64,000 nucleotides of DNA from Jiangellales bacterium (GCA_030447955.1 JAUJNY010000001.1:447393-511392); one strand, 5' to 3'. Numbered from the stretch's first letter, positions 40,291-49,926 are shown. The notes: a model not told the origin generated them from the sequence alone. Numbers and translations are program-made.

Positions 40291-41010
40291 GTGGAGGCAG
40301 CGGTGGAGGCGCCGGCCGTGGAGGGGGCGCCCGACTTCGAGGCGTGGGTTCACGCCCGGGGGCCGGCGCTGCTGCGCTTCGCCTACCTCCTCACCGGCGA
40401 CGCCAGCCGCGCCGAGGAGGCCGTGCAGGACGCGCTGGTTGCGGCGTGCTCGCGCTGGCGGCGCATCGTGCGCGCTGACGACCCCGAGGCGTACGTCCGC
40501 CGGATGATCGTCAACGCCGATGTCTCCCGCTGGCGAAGGTTCGTGCGTCGGGAGACGCCGGTCGAGGTCGTGCGGGACGTCGCAGTGGCAGACCTCGCGG
40601 TCGGGGTCACGGAGGAGCAGGCCGCCTGGGTGTTGGTGCGCGGGCTGCCGGCGCGACAACGGGCGGCGGTCGTCCTGCGGTTCTACGAGGGGCTCCCCGA
40701 CCGTGAGATTGCCGCGATCCTCGGTTGCGCGGAGGGGACGGTGCGCTCCCAGATCTCGCGAGCGCTGGAGGCGTTGCGCCGTCAGGGTGCTCGCTCAGGA
40801 GGAGGTGGACGGTCATGGCTGATCGTGAGGACCGCGCTGCGGTGTTGCTGGAACGGACGCTTGCCGCCCGCGCCGGCGAGGCGCCCAGCGTGCCGGGCAT
40901 GGCCGAGCGGGTACGTGGCCGCGCCCGGCGCCGGCGCGCCACCGGCGTGGTCGCCGCCTGCGCGGTGGCGGCCGTCCTCGCCGCTGGTGTGCCGATCGGT
41001 GTTCAGTTGA
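40291..41010 (+). CDS. ECF sigma factor, SigE family
   Basis: An extracytoplasmic-function sigma factor. Region 2 is near residues 25-90 (LLTGDASRAEEAVQDALVAACSRW), region 4 near 110-165 (LPARQRAAVVLRFYEG then GCAEGTVRSQISRALEALRR). It directs RNA polymerase to stress or envelope genes. The recognisable protein ends near 40790, but this frame runs on to 41010 and overlaps the next gene by 196 nt. A one-base change near 40785 would instead end it at a TGA at 40820-40822, overlapping the next ATG by 8 nt. I suspect an indel. GTG start; another GTG lies at 40303. Confidence 0.8.
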   Translation: MEAAVEAPAVEGAPDFEAWVHARGPALLRFAYLLTGDASRAEEAVQDALVAACSRWRRIVRADDPEAYVRRMIVNADVSRWRRFVRRETPVEVVRDVAVADLAVGVTEEQAAWVLVRGLPARQRAAVVLRFYEGLPDREIAAILGCAEGTVRSQISRALEALRRQGARSGGGGRSWLIVRTALRCCWNGRLPPAPARRPACRAWPSGYVAAPGAGAPPAWSPPARWRPSSPLVCRSVFS

Positions 41011-41936
41011 TGGCGCGTGACCTGGTCGAAGTGCCGGTAGCGGACGAATCACCTCGCGATGACACACGTCGCGATGACACCGTCGAGCCGGCGCCGGAGG
41101 GCTGGCGCTGGGAGTCCTATCGCGGCATCCAGCTCCAGGTCCCCGACGGCTGGGGCTGGGGGACCACCGGTTGGCCGCCGTGCCTGGACATCAACAGCGG
41201 CGCGTACGTCGGCCGGCCTGATGGCGGCGTCATCCCCGCCATCGGCTGCTCGAACCCCTTCCCCGTGCTGTCGGAGCGAGCTCCCTATGTCTGGCTAGGT
41301 GACCTTCTTGCTGGCGACCTGGCGGAAGGAGAGGAGGTCACGCGCCCCGCAGGCCACGGATGGTTCGAGGTGCAAACTCTGCGAGGCGGGGTCCCGGTCA
41401 CTGTCTTTTCTGACGACGCCGACCTCCGAAACGCGATCCTCGCTTCCATTCGTGAGATCGAGCACGTGGATGCCAACAGCTGTCCTGTCCAGCACGCCAT
41501 TTCGGCCGAACCAAGCAAGCGGCCTGACCCGACGACTGGCGGCCTGGAAGCGGTCGAGAACGTCACGGGTGCGGCGGTGTGCCGCTATAGCCTGAGGGAC
41601 GTTCTCCCCGACCCGCTCATCTCATCCAGCCGGCTGGACCGCGAGACCGCCCGCCGTCTAGTGGCCGCGATCACTGCAGCCCCGGCTGGGAGCGGTCCCA
41701 ACAGCAAGGAATGCAGCTTTGAGGTGTATGGCGACGAGATCATCGTCTTGCGGATCGAGGCCAGCGGGGCCACCCAGGAGGTCTACCTGCGCTACAGCGG
41801 CTGCGGCCATCACGGCACCGACGACGGCGTCACCAGGAGAGAGCTCACAGCACAGATCGTGCGCCCCGTACTCAGCGGACCCCACACAGTCTTGCAAGCG
41901 GACGGGCCAATGGGGGACCTCATCTTTGGCTCGTGA
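40815..41936 (+). CDS. Membrane-anchored protein paired with the sigma factor
   Basis: A 373-residue protein: a cytoplasmic N-terminus of about 42 residues with a basic RARRRRATG stretch, one transmembrane helix near residues 43-66, and a large extracytoplasmic part with several Cys (CLDINS, GCSN, NSCPV, AVCRY, KECSF, GCGHH). I do not recognise a domain. Genes of this layout often follow SigE-family sigma genes in actinobacteria, so it may be an anti-sigma-like regulator or its target; that is inference. Its second half is less GC-rich than nearby genes. Confidence 0.7.
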   Translation: MADREDRAAVLLERTLAARAGEAPSVPGMAERVRGRARRRRATGVVAACAVAAVLAAGVPIGVQLMARDLVEVPVADESPRDDTRRDDTVEPAPEGWRWESYRGIQLQVPDGWGWGTTGWPPCLDINSGAYVGRPDGGVIPAIGCSNPFPVLSERAPYVWLGDLLAGDLAEGEEVTRPAGHGWFEVQTLRGGVPVTVFSDDADLRNAILASIREIEHVDANSCPVQHAISAEPSKRPDPTTGGLEAVENVTGAAVCRYSLRDVLPDPLISSSRLDRETARRLVAAITAAPAGSGPNSKECSFEVYGDEIIVLRIEASGATQEVYLRYSGCGHHGTDDGVTRRELTAQIVRPVLSGPHTVLQADGPMGDLIFGS

Positions 41937-41982
41937 GCAAATGGATGGCTGACGGTGACTCGCACGCCGCAGACTGACGCTC

Positions 41983-43665
41983 GTGGGTCACGTCGATGTC
42001 AACGGGGTGTCGTACGTCCTGCCGGACGGGCGTGCACTGCTGAGCGACGTCTCCTTCCGGGTGGGCGACGGCGCCAAGGTCGCGCTCGTCGGTGCCAACG
42101 GCTCGGGTAAGACGACGCTGCTGCGCATCGTCGCCGGCGACCTCGACGCCCACGGTGGCGCGGTGACGCGTACCGGCGGGCTCGGCGTGATGCGCCAGTT
42201 CGTCGGCAGCGTCCGTGACGACTCCACCGTCCGCGACCTGCTCCTCTCGGTCGCGCCGCCCGGCGTGCGGGCTGCAGCCGCCGACCTCGAAGTCGCCGAG
42301 CTCGCCATGATGGAGCGCGACGACGAGCCCTCCCAGCTGGGTTACGCGCAGGCCCTCGCCGACTGGGCCGACGCCGGCGGCTACGACGCCGAGGTGCTCT
42401 GGGACGTGTGCACGACCGAGGCGCTCGGGACGCCGTACGACCACTGCCGCTGGCGCGACGTCACCACGCTGTCCGGCGGCGAACAGAAGCGGCTGGTGCT
42501 CGAGGCGCTGCTGCGCGGGCCGGACGAGGTGCTGCTGCTGGACGAGCCCGACAACTTCCTCGATGTGCCGGCCAAACGCTGGCTGGAGGCGCGGCTCGCC
42601 GAGTCGGCCAAGACGGTGCTCTACGTGTCCCACGACCGCGAGCTGCTGAGTCGTACGGCCACCCGCGTCGTCACGGTCGAGCTGAGTGCGGCCGGCAACA
42701 CGACCTGGGTGCACGGCGGCGGCTTCGCGACGTACCACGACGCGCGACGGGAGCGCTTCGCCCGGCTTGAGGAGCTGCGCCGGCGCTGGGACGAGCAGCA
42801 CGACAAGCTCAAGGAGCTCGTCCGGACGCTGAAGATCAAAGCGACGTACAACGACGGGATGGCCAGTCGCTACCAGGCGGCGCAGACCCGGCTGCGCAAG
42901 TTCGAGGTGGCTGGACCGCCGCAGGCGATCCCGCGCGAGCAGGAAGTCAAGATGCGGCTGCGCGGCGGGCGCACCGGCAAGCGGGCCGTGGTCTGCGAGG
43001 GGCTGGAGCTGACCGGGCTGATGCGGCCGTTCGACCTGGAGGTGTGGTACGGCGAACGGGTCGCCGTGCTCGGCTCCAACGGGTCCGGCAAGTCCCACTT
43101 CCTGCGGCTGCTGGCCCGCGGCGGCAGCGACCCGGAGCCCGAGCACCGGCCCGTCGACGAGCTGGACATCGCGCCGGTCGCCCACACCGGTGTGGCGCGG
43201 CTGGGCGCCCGGGTGCGGCCCGGCCTGTTCGCGCAGACCCACGAGCACCCGGAGCTGCTCGGCCGGACGCTGCTCGACATCCTGTGGCGGGGCGACGAGC
43301 ACCGTGCCGGGATGCCCCGGGAGGAGGCGGCGCGGGCGCTGGACCGTTACGAGCTGGCGTACGCCGCCGAGCAGGTCTTCGAGTCGCTGTCCGGTGGGCA
43401 GCAGGCGCGCTTCCAGATCCTGCTGCTCGAGCTCTCCGGCGCCACCCTGCTGCTGCTCGACGAGCCGACCGACAACCTCGACCTCGTCTCGGCCGAGGCG
43501 CTCGAGGAGGGCCTGTCCGCGTACGCCGGCACGGTCCTCGCCGTCACGCACGACCGCTGGTTCGCCCGCGCGTTCGACCGGTACGCAGTGTTCGGGGCGG
43601 ACGGCACGGTCTACGAGTCGGCGACGCCCGTCTGGGACGAGGGCCGCGTCGAGCGCGCCCGCTGA
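41983..43665 (+). CDS. ABC-F family ATPase
   Basis: A 560-residue protein with two ABC ATPase domains and no membrane segment. Domain 1: Walker A GANGSGKTT, signature LSGGEQKR, Walker B LLLDEPDNFLD. Domain 2: Walker A GSNGSGKSH, signature LSGGQQARF, Walker B LLLLDEPTDNLD. A charged linker (about residues 245-320) joins them. ABC-F proteins act on the ribosome, either in translation control or antibiotic target protection; which applies here cannot be told. The GTG start is 8 nt after a CAGACT -10-like box, so the mRNA may be leaderless. Confidence 0.88.
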   Translation: MGHVDVNGVSYVLPDGRALLSDVSFRVGDGAKVALVGANGSGKTTLLRIVAGDLDAHGGAVTRTGGLGVMRQFVGSVRDDSTVRDLLLSVAPPGVRAAAADLEVAELAMMERDDEPSQLGYAQALADWADAGGYDAEVLWDVCTTEALGTPYDHCRWRDVTTLSGGEQKRLVLEALLRGPDEVLLLDEPDNFLDVPAKRWLEARLAESAKTVLYVSHDRELLSRTATRVVTVELSAAGNTTWVHGGGFATYHDARRERFARLEELRRRWDEQHDKLKELVRTLKIKATYNDGMASRYQAAQTRLRKFEVAGPPQAIPREQEVKMRLRGGRTGKRAVVCEGLELTGLMRPFDLEVWYGERVAVLGSNGSGKSHFLRLLARGGSDPEPEHRPVDELDIAPVAHTGVARLGARVRPGLFAQTHEHPELLGRTLLDILWRGDEHRAGMPREEAARALDRYELAYAAEQVFESLSGGQQARFQILLLELSGATLLLLDEPTDNLDLVSAEALEEGLSAYAGTVLAVTHDRWFARAFDRYAVFGADGTVYESATPVWDEGRVERAR

Positions 43666-43710
43666 GCCCGTCGACCCGTGAACCGCCCGGCCCCCGAGCG
43701 CTCTCGACTT

Positions 43711-43750
43711 GTCAGACTCACACCGGGTCCTGGCCCGGCGTGGGTCTGAC
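43711..43750. repeat. 40-bp dispersed palindrome, copy 2
   Basis: GTCAGACTCACACCGGGT pairs with its near-perfect complement ending GGTCTGAC around a 4-nt loop. It has the same length and ends as the copies at 473 and 44811. It lies 45 bp after the ABC-F gene and 100 bp before the AbiEi/DUF559-like gene. Confidence 0.85.
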
Positions 43751-43849
43751 CATCCGGGTGTCCACAGCGGGCGGGGACGGCGGCGGGCGTGCACAGGAGC
43801 GCGTACAGCCGGGACCACCGGCGCGACCACGGCGGCACGCTGGCTCAGC

Positions 43850-44784
43850 ATGCCGCCTGGTGTTCAGCTGGCCCAGAGCCCACACCTGGCCAGCCTCGCG
43901 GAGCAACAGTCGTACGTCCTGCGCCGCGACCAGCTGTGCAGGGCATGCCTGTCGTGGGACGCCCTTCAGGCGCAACTGACCGCTGGCCGGTGGCGGACCA
44001 GCGGCCCGGTCGTCGTGGTGCTGCACAACGGCCCGCTCACTCCGCTGCAGCGGATGTGGGTCGCCGTGCTCGCAGCTGGTCCTGACGGTGCACTCTGCGG
44101 CCTGACCGCTGCGGCTCTCGATGGCCTCACTGGCTGGTCGGACGACGTTGTGCACCTGCTTGTCCGGCGCGGAGCCCGCCCCGCTGCGACCCCTGGGGTA
44201 CCAGTGCACGTGCACGAGTCGCGTCGATACCGCCCAGCAGATGATCGCCACCCGTTGCGGCTCCCGCCGCGCACCCGCACTGAGCGCAGCCTCGTGGACG
44301 CCGCCGTCTGGATGCGCTCGCCCCGCCGTGCATGCGGCCTGATAGTCGCCGGCGTCCAGCAGCGGCTGGCCACCGCGGCGGGGCTCGCGACCACGCTCGC
44401 AGCGGCCGGCCGGGTGCGGCACCGGCGCGTGCTGACAGCGGTGCTCGCCGACGTCGCCGGCGGTGCCGAGGCGCTCTCGGAGCTCGACTTTGCCGCCTTC
44501 TGCCGGCGGCACGGCTTTCCGGAGCCGACCAGGCAGGCCGTACGGCTGGCCGTGCCGGACGTCGCCGCTTCCTCGACGCCGAGTTCCGGCGCCGCGACGG
44601 GCGGGCCGTGTACGTGGAGGTGGACGGTGCCGTGCACCTCGTCGTCGGCACGTACTGGGACGACATGGCGCGCGGCAACGAGATCGTGATCGCCGGCGAT
44701 GCCCTGCTGCGCTTCGCGTCGGTCGCGTTCTACCTCGACGAGCCTGTCGTCGCCGATCAGCTGCGCCGTGCGTTGTGGCTGTGA
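43850..44784 (+). CDS. AbiEi-like/DUF559-type protein (one-base frameshift)
   Basis: About 310 residues if repaired. The N-terminal half resembles AbiEi-type antitoxin/wHTH proteins (LRRDQLCRACLSWDALQAQLTAGRW near residues 25-49). The C-terminal half (FLDAEFRRRDGRAVYVEVDGAVH) resembles DUF559, a very-short-patch-repair-like nuclease fold, with the D/E...E pattern. The frame breaks near 44570: it reads RLAVPD, and RRRFLDAEF continues in another frame, as if one G were lost. This mosaic is common in actinobacteria and its function is unproven. 40-bp palindromes flank it on both sides. Confidence 0.7.
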
Positions 44785-44810
44785 CCCGAACCCTCCAGGT
44801 TCCGTGCGTT

Positions 44811-44850
44811 GTCAGACTCACACCGGGTCCCAACCCGGCGGGAGTCTGAC
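44811..44850. repeat. 40-bp dispersed palindrome, copy 3
   Basis: The first 20 bases are identical to copy 2, and the end is GAGTCTGAC. Sixteen of 18 stem positions pair. It lies 26 bp after the AbiEi/DUF559-like gene, so copies 2 and 3 bracket that gene. Confidence 0.85.
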
Positions 44851-44858
44851 AGTCGGCA

Positions 44859-44940
44859 GCTCGGCGGGGCTCGGCGGGGCTCGGCGGGGCTCGGGGGGCT
44901 CGGCGGGCTGGGGGGCTGGGGGGCTGGGGGGCTCGGTGGG
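44859..44940. repeat. G-rich minisatellite
   Basis: Three 10-bp units CTCGGCGGGG (44860-44889), two variants, then three 8-bp units CTGGGGGG (44908-44931) and more G runs. At least four runs of three or more G lie close together, so the + strand could form G-quadruplexes. It sits upstream of the rplM promoter. Confidence 0.8.
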
Positions 44941-44972
44941 GGCGGCAGGGAGGCGTGCGGGTGCCGCCCGCT

Positions 44973-45002
44973 TTGACCCTCCGGGAGCCTGGCCGGTAAC
45001 CT
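44973..45002 (+). promoter_or_regulatory. Promoter for rplM-rpsI
   Basis: TTGACC at 44973-44978 and TAACCT at 44997-45002 with 18-bp spacing is one of the best promoter matches in the window. It gives a leader of about 105 nt before the rplM GTG. Confidence 0.7.
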
Positions 45003-45116
45003 GACCTGTCGTTGTGCGTCCCGGCCGGCCCGTCCGGTCACGTGACGCGCGCCGCCGGCAGGCCGTACGGCTCCGGGGGCGGACCACACCACTGACTTAG
45101 AGGCCGAGGTCGACCC

Positions 45117-45560
45117 GTGCGCACGTACAGCCCCAAGCCTGGCGAGGTCGAGCGCCGCTGGCACGTCATCGACGCGACCGACGTCGTGCTCGGTCGGCTC
45201 GCCAGCCAGGTGGCGATCCTGCTGCGCGGCAAGCACAAGCCGCAGTTCGCCCGGCACGTGGACGCCGGCGACTTCGTGGTCGTGGTCAACGCCGCCAAGA
45301 TCGCCATGACCGGCAGCAAGCGCGACCAGAAGATGGCCTACCGTCACTCGGGCCGTCCCGGTGGGCTCAGGGCCGTGCCCTACAGCGAGCTGCTGGCCAA
45401 GGACCCGCGCCGCGCGGTCGAGAAGGCCGTCGGCGGCATGCTGCCGCACACGACGCTGGGCCGGGCGATGCTCAAGAAGCTCAAGGTGTACGCCGGTCCC
45501 GAGCACCCCCACCGCGCGCAGCAGCCGGCCGCGTTCGAGATCACCCAGGTCACCCAGTAA
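45117..45560 (+). CDS. rplM: 50S ribosomal protein L13
   Basis: L13 (147 residues) is an early 50S assembly protein. It has [54 protein letters not shown] and the [18 protein letters not shown] block. GTG start, preceded by AGAGGCCGAGG. rpsI follows 8 bp after the stop, the universal rplM-rpsI pair. Confidence 0.97.
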   Translation: MRTYSPKPGEVERRWHVIDATDVVLGRLASQVAILLRGKHKPQFARHVDAGDFVVVVNAAKIAMTGSKRDQKMAYRHSGRPGGLRAVPYSELLAKDPRRAVEKAVGGMLPHTTLGRAMLKKLKVYAGPEHPHRAQQPAAFEITQVTQ

Positions 45561-45568
45561 GGATCCCC

Positions 45569-46231
45569 GTGAGCGAGACCCCGACCGCACCCGACTCCGA
45601 CTCGGCCATCGCGACCGCCGCAGCGACCGCCGTGACGACCCCCGAGCCTGCCGCTACGCCCGGCGCCACGCCCGCCCCCGGGCCGGCGACCCCCGCCACC
45701 GTGCCGGCTTCGGCGGCCGGGGGTGTGCCGGCTCCGGCGAGCGCTCCAGCCGGACCTGCGGCCGCGGCGGTAAGCCCCGCGAGTCCGGAGCGTCCCGCGA
45801 GCGAGTTCACCAGCGAGTCCCTCCCCAGCCGCTTCTCCGCCGTCATCGCCGCCGCGGCCACCGGTCGCCGCAAGGAGGCCATCGCTCGCGTGCGGATCAT
45901 GCCGGGCACCGGCCAGTGGACGATCAACGGCCGCTCGCTCGAGGCCTACTTCCCCGACAAGGTCCACCAGCAGCTGGTGCGCTCCCCCTTCGTCGAGCTC
46001 GACCTCGACGGCCGCTACGACGTGCTCGCCCGCATCAGCGGTGGCGGGGTCTCCGGCCAGGCCGGTGCGCTGCGGCTCGGTGTCGCCCGCGCGCTCAACT
46101 TCGCGGACGTCGACAACAACCGGCCCAGCCTCAAGAAGGCCGGGTTCCTTTCCCGGGACGCGCGGGTCAAGGAGCGGCGCAAGGCCGGCCTCAAGAAGGC
46201 CCGCAAGGCGCCGCAGTACAGCAAGCGCTGA
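45569..46231 (+). CDS. rpsI: 30S ribosomal protein S9 with long N-terminal tail
   Basis: S9 contacts P-site tRNA with its C-terminal SKR, which is present (PQYSKR). The core starts near residue 92 ([25 protein letters not shown]) and includes the [19 protein letters not shown] block. The first 85 residues are an Ala/Pro/Thr-rich low-complexity extension; such tails occur on actinobacterial S9. GTG start 8 bp after rplM. Confidence 0.96.
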   Translation: MSETPTAPDSDSAIATAAATAVTTPEPAATPGATPAPGPATPATVPASAAGGVPAPASAPAGPAAAAVSPASPERPASEFTSESLPSRFSAVIAAAATGRRKEAIARVRIMPGTGQWTINGRSLEAYFPDKVHQQLVRSPFVELDLDGRYDVLARISGGGVSGQAGALRLGVARALNFADVDNNRPSLKKAGFLSRDARVKERRKAGLKKARKAPQYSKR

Positions 46232-46280
46232 GCGCTGCCGACAGCGGCGGCGGCCGGACCGGGCCAGGCCGGGGAGCCTG

Positions 46281-47624
46281 ATGGGACGCCTCTTCGGCAC
46301 GGACGGGGTCCGTGGCATCGCCAATGTCGACCTGACCGCCGAGCTGGCGCTCGAGCTCTCCGTCGCCGCCGCGCACGTGCTCGGTGAGGCAGGGGTCTTC
46401 GCGGGCCATCGCCCGCTCGCCGTCGTGGGCCGTGACACCCGAGCCAGCGGGGAGTTCCTCGAGGCGGCCGTCGTCGCCGGCCTGGCCAGCGCCGGCGTTG
46501 ACGTCGTACGGGTCGGCGTGCTGCCCACACCCGCGGTGGCGCGACTGACCGCGGCCCTCCGGGCCGATCTCGGCGTCGTGCTGTCGGCCAGCCACAACCC
46601 GATGCCCGACAACGGGATCAAGCTCTTTGCCCGCGGTGGCCACAAGCTGGCCGACGACCTCGAGCACGCCATCGAGGCCCGGCTGCACGAGCCGTGGCGG
46701 CGTCCCACGGGTGCCGCGGTGGGGCGCGTACGCGACTACCCGGAGGGCTTCGAGACGTACGTTGCCGCCACGGTGGCTGCGGCCCCACACCGCCTTGACG
46801 GGCTGCGCGTCGTGGTCGACTGCGCCAACGGCGCCGCGTCACGAACGACGCCCGAGGCGCTGCGCCGGCTGGGTGCGGACGTGGTCACGATCGCTGCCGA
46901 ACCAGACGGCGTGAACATCAACGAAGCCTGCGGCTCCACCCACATGGACCGACTGCGTGAGGTCGTCGTGGCCGAGCGGGCAGACGCCGGGATCGCGCAC
47001 GACGGTGACGCCGACCGCTGCCTGGGGCTGGACGCCGCGGGCGAGCTCGTCGACGGCGACCAGATCCTCGCCGTGCTCGCGCTGGCGATGCGCGACGCGG
47101 GCCGGCTGCGCCACGACACCGTCGTCACGACGGTCATGTCCAACCAGGGCTTCCGGATCGCCATGAGCGCTGCGGGTGTTCAGGTTGTCTCTACCGCCGT
47201 GGGCGACCGCTACGTCCTCGAGGCTATGCAGGCCGGCAGGTACTCCCTCGGCGGTGAGCAGTCCGGGCACGTGATCCTGCTCGATGCTGCACCCAGCGGC
47301 GACGGGCTGCTTACGGCCGTGCACCTGCTGGGACGGGTCGCTGCCACCTCGCGGCCCCTGGCCGAGCTGGCGGGAGTCGTCCAGCGGCTGCCTCAGGTGC
47401 TCCTCAACGTGCCCGGCGTGGACAAACAGCGCTCCTCCGACCCCGATGTGCTCGCGGCGGTGGACGCCGCCGAGGCCGAGCTCGGCGCTACCGGCCGGGT
47501 GCTGCTGCGGCCGAGCGGCACCGAACCGCTGGTGCGGGTCATGGTCGAGGCCGCCACCGAGGAGGGGGCTCGCTCCGTGGCCGAGCGCCTCGCCGGAGTC
47601 GTGGCCGCCGAGCTGGCGCTCTAG
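46281..47624 (+). CDS. glmM: Phosphoglucosamine mutase
   Basis: Converts glucosamine-6-phosphate to glucosamine-1-phosphate for UDP-GlcNAc and cell-wall synthesis, after GlmS (gene at 56926). The catalytic serine is Ser104 in LSASHNP; the metal loop is HDGDADRC and the phosphate-binding loop is [15 protein letters not shown]. It has 447 residues and begins [12 protein letters not shown]. Accessory island 2 follows, separating it from coaA-glmS. Confidence 0.97.
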   Translation: MGRLFGTDGVRGIANVDLTAELALELSVAAAHVLGEAGVFAGHRPLAVVGRDTRASGEFLEAAVVAGLASAGVDVVRVGVLPTPAVARLTAALRADLGVVLSASHNPMPDNGIKLFARGGHKLADDLEHAIEARLHEPWRRPTGAAVGRVRDYPEGFETYVAATVAAAPHRLDGLRVVVDCANGAASRTTPEALRRLGADVVTIAAEPDGVNINEACGSTHMDRLREVVVAERADAGIAHDGDADRCLGLDAAGELVDGDQILAVLALAMRDAGRLRHDTVVTTVMSNQGFRIAMSAAGVQVVSTAVGDRYVLEAMQAGRYSLGGEQSGHVILLDAAPSGDGLLTAVHLLGRVAATSRPLAELAGVVQRLPQVLLNVPGVDKQRSSDPDVLAAVDAAEAELGATGRVLLRPSGTEPLVRVMVEAATEEGARSVAERLAGVVAAELAL

Positions 47625-47949
47625 TACGGACGACAGGTTCCGGAAGTCCCCCCAGTCTGCGCGGAGGCGGCGCACCGCTCCTTGGGCCGACCGGCATCGG
47701 CGGTCCCCGCTCCGTCTCAGCGCTCACATTGGCGACGCTCGAAGTCGCGCAGCTCGCGTTCTGCGGTCGACGCTGGTGAGGGATTCTGCGGCATGGGCTT
47801 TTCGATGCAGGTCGCCCCGGTGTCCGGGTGCGCGTATCGAGCCGCGGTCTACGGACCCATCGGCCCACGGGCAGCCCGGGGCGAGCACCACAACCGAGAC
47901 TTCCCCCTGGGCAAGCTGCCTGCGGTCAGGTGCCGGTTCGGGGGAGAGG
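47625..47949. other. Gene-free junction before the histidine kinase
   Basis: About 325 bp between glmM and the kinase gene. The kinase frame stays open through it, but without similarity I can recognise. I see no convincing promoter, repeat or RNA. It marks the left edge of accessory island 2. Confidence 0.5.
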
Positions 47950-49926
47950 ATGGCTGTTGAGGCATACCATCCCCAGATGGCAGTGGTGGGGAGCGAAGAG
48001 GACGCGGCTCGTCTTGATGCGCTCCGGGCACTTGACATCCTCGACACGCCGTTCGAGGAGAGGTTCGACCGCATCACTCGGTTGGCCATGCGGCTGTTCG
48101 GCGTCAAGGGCGCGATCATCAACCTCATCGACGAGGATAGACTGTGGACGAAGTCGGCCTGCGGCGTTACGTCGGACGACGTGCTCCTCATCGACAGCCT
48201 GTCTCGCCAGGTCGTGGCGCAGAACTCACCGTTGGAGATCTCCGACGTGCGCACGGACGACCGGTTCGCGCACAATCGCTTCGTCGGGGGCAGGGACAGC
48301 CTGCGGTTCTACATCGGCTACCCGCTGACAAGTCTCCAGACCGACACCCCGGTCGGGACCCTCTGTGTCTTCGACTCCAAACCACGAGACCTAACTGACG
48401 ACGAGAGCGCCTTGCTCAGGGAGCTTACCGACTGGGCCGAAGCCGAACTCAACAACCTCACGTCCAACCACCTCGCCAGAGAGCTCGTTCAGCGCCAACA
48501 GCGGCTCGAGGTTTTGCTTCGCTCCCTGCCGGAAGGCGTGCTGGTCGTTGGTAGCGACGGCATCGTCGAAGAGGTGAACGCGGCATGTCGGCGGATGTTC
48601 GGCGGAGACGCTGGCGTCGGCGAACCACTGACGTCTTGGTTCAAGGGCTTGCCTGCGGCTCTGGGCCTACGCCGACGTGCTGCTGACCGTGACGTGACGG
48701 AGACGAGGCCCCTCGACGTGGCCGCGGTACGGACCGATGGCACCCTCTTCGCAGCCGAGATTACCTGCGCGCCGCTGTCCGCGGATCACGAAGGTGGCCT
48801 CATCGTCCTCGTGCGAGACCTGAGGCAGCTTTCCGCAGCAGAGGTGGAGTACCGAAGGCAGCGCAGGCGTACGGAGGTGATCTTGTCGGCGCTGGCCGAA
48901 GGAGTCATCGGGCTCGATCCCGACGCCACCGTGCTCTACGCCAACCTCGCTGCCGCAAGGATGTTGCGGTGCCGGACTGACGACCTCCTTGGGCGCAATG
49001 TGGGCGAGGTGCTGCTCAGAGGCATGTACCCGCCCTCACAGCCGGTGGTATGCCGACTTGAGGAAGTCCTCGAAGGGACGGGGGTTACGACCAACGCCAA
49101 CAACGTCATCTGGCGCGCAGACGGCACGAGCACGCTAGCTGATCTGACGCTCGCGCCGATCATGGAGGGGGAGCGGCTGCTAGGTGCGGTTGTCAGCATG
49201 GTCGACGTCAGTGAGCGTCATGCGCTGAAGCAGCGTGAGAATGAGTTCGTTGCCGTCGTCAGTCACGAGTTGCGAACGCCGCTGACGTCGATCAAGGCCA
49301 GCCTCGGTCTGTTGAAGGGGCAGGTAATCGCGCCGCTGCCGACTGGCGTCCTGGACATCGTCGACATCGCCATGTCCAACACGGATCGACTCGCGAGACT
49401 GGTCAACGACTTGCTGGACGCCGAGCGGCTGGCTGCCGGCGCTATGCCGATGGACATGGCGATGACGGACGTGTGCGAGATGCTTGACGCGGTGGTCAGC
49501 AACGCCACACCCGTGGCCGAGTCGGCCGGCGTGCGGCTGGCCATCGAGAGACCCCGGGATCTTCGTTGCGAGATGGACGGCAGCCGGATCACTCAGGCGG
49601 TAGCGAACCTGGTGGCCAACGCCGTGAAGTTCAGCCCACCAGAGGGAACCGTTCGGGTAGCGGTGAAGCGAGCCGGAGAGCGTCTTCACATCCTGGTTCA
49701 GGACTGGGGTCGCGGCATTCCGCCGGACAAGTTGGAGCGGATCTTTGACCGGTTCGGGCAGGCGGAGGTGGTTGGCGATATTGTCCTGGGCGGTACCGGC
49801 CTGGGCTTACCCATCGCTCGTAGCATTGCCGAGGCACACGGAGGCCGTTTGACTGTCAATAGCCAGCTGGGCAAGGGCAGTACGTTCTGCATCGATCTTC
49901 CGGCGAGTCAAGGAGGTCGGTCATGA
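47950..49926 (+). CDS. Sensor histidine kinase, GAF-PAS-PAS-HisKA-HATPase
   Basis: A soluble-looking kinase of 658 residues with no membrane helix. GAF near residues 15-165, PAS near 185-295 and 305-420, HisKA with phospho-acceptor His439 in VVSHELRTPL, and a HATPase domain with N box NLVANAVKFS, DWGRGIPPDKLERIFDRF and GGTGLGLPIARS. It probably senses a cytoplasmic cue and starts a phosphorelay. The next two genes overlap by 4 nt each (response regulator, Hpt). ATG at 47950 is chosen; ATG 47977 is possible. Codon use is less GC-extreme than in the ribosomal genes. Confidence 0.9.
   Translation: MAVEAYHPQMAVVGSEEDAARLDALRALDILDTPFEERFDRITRLAMRLFGVKGAIINLIDEDRLWTKSACGVTSDDVLLIDSLSRQVVAQNSPLEISDVRTDDRFAHNRFVGGRDSLRFYIGYPLTSLQTDTPVGTLCVFDSKPRDLTDDESALLRELTDWAEAELNNLTSNHLARELVQRQQRLEVLLRSLPEGVLVVGSDGIVEEVNAACRRMFGGDAGVGEPLTSWFKGLPAALGLRRRAADRDVTETRPLDVAAVRTDGTLFAAEITCAPLSADHEGGLIVLVRDLRQLSAAEVEYRRQRRRTEVILSALAEGVIGLDPDATVLYANLAAARMLRCRTDDLLGRNVGEVLLRGMYPPSQPVVCRLEEVLEGTGVTTNANNVIWRADGTSTLADLTLAPIMEGERLLGAVVSMVDVSERHALKQRENEFVAVVSHELRTPLTSIKASLGLLKGQVIAPLPTGVLDIVDIAMSNTDRLARLVNDLLDAERLAAGAMPMDMAMTDVCEMLDAVVSNATPVAESAGVRLAIERPRDLRCEMDGSRITQAVANLVANAVKFSPPEGTVRVAVKRAGERLHILVQDWGRGIPPDKLERIFDRFGQAEVVGDIVLGGTGLGLPIARSIAEAHGGRLTVNSQLGKGSTFCIDLPASQGGRS

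Noticed and set aside
44859..44940. G-rich array as a CRISPR
   Set aside because: Units are 8-10 bp and contiguous with no spacers; no cas genes are in the window.
47284..47949. N-terminal extension of the histidine kinase into glmM
   Set aside because: The frame is open but overlaps glmM in another frame and shows no similarity; the GAF domain starts after 47950.
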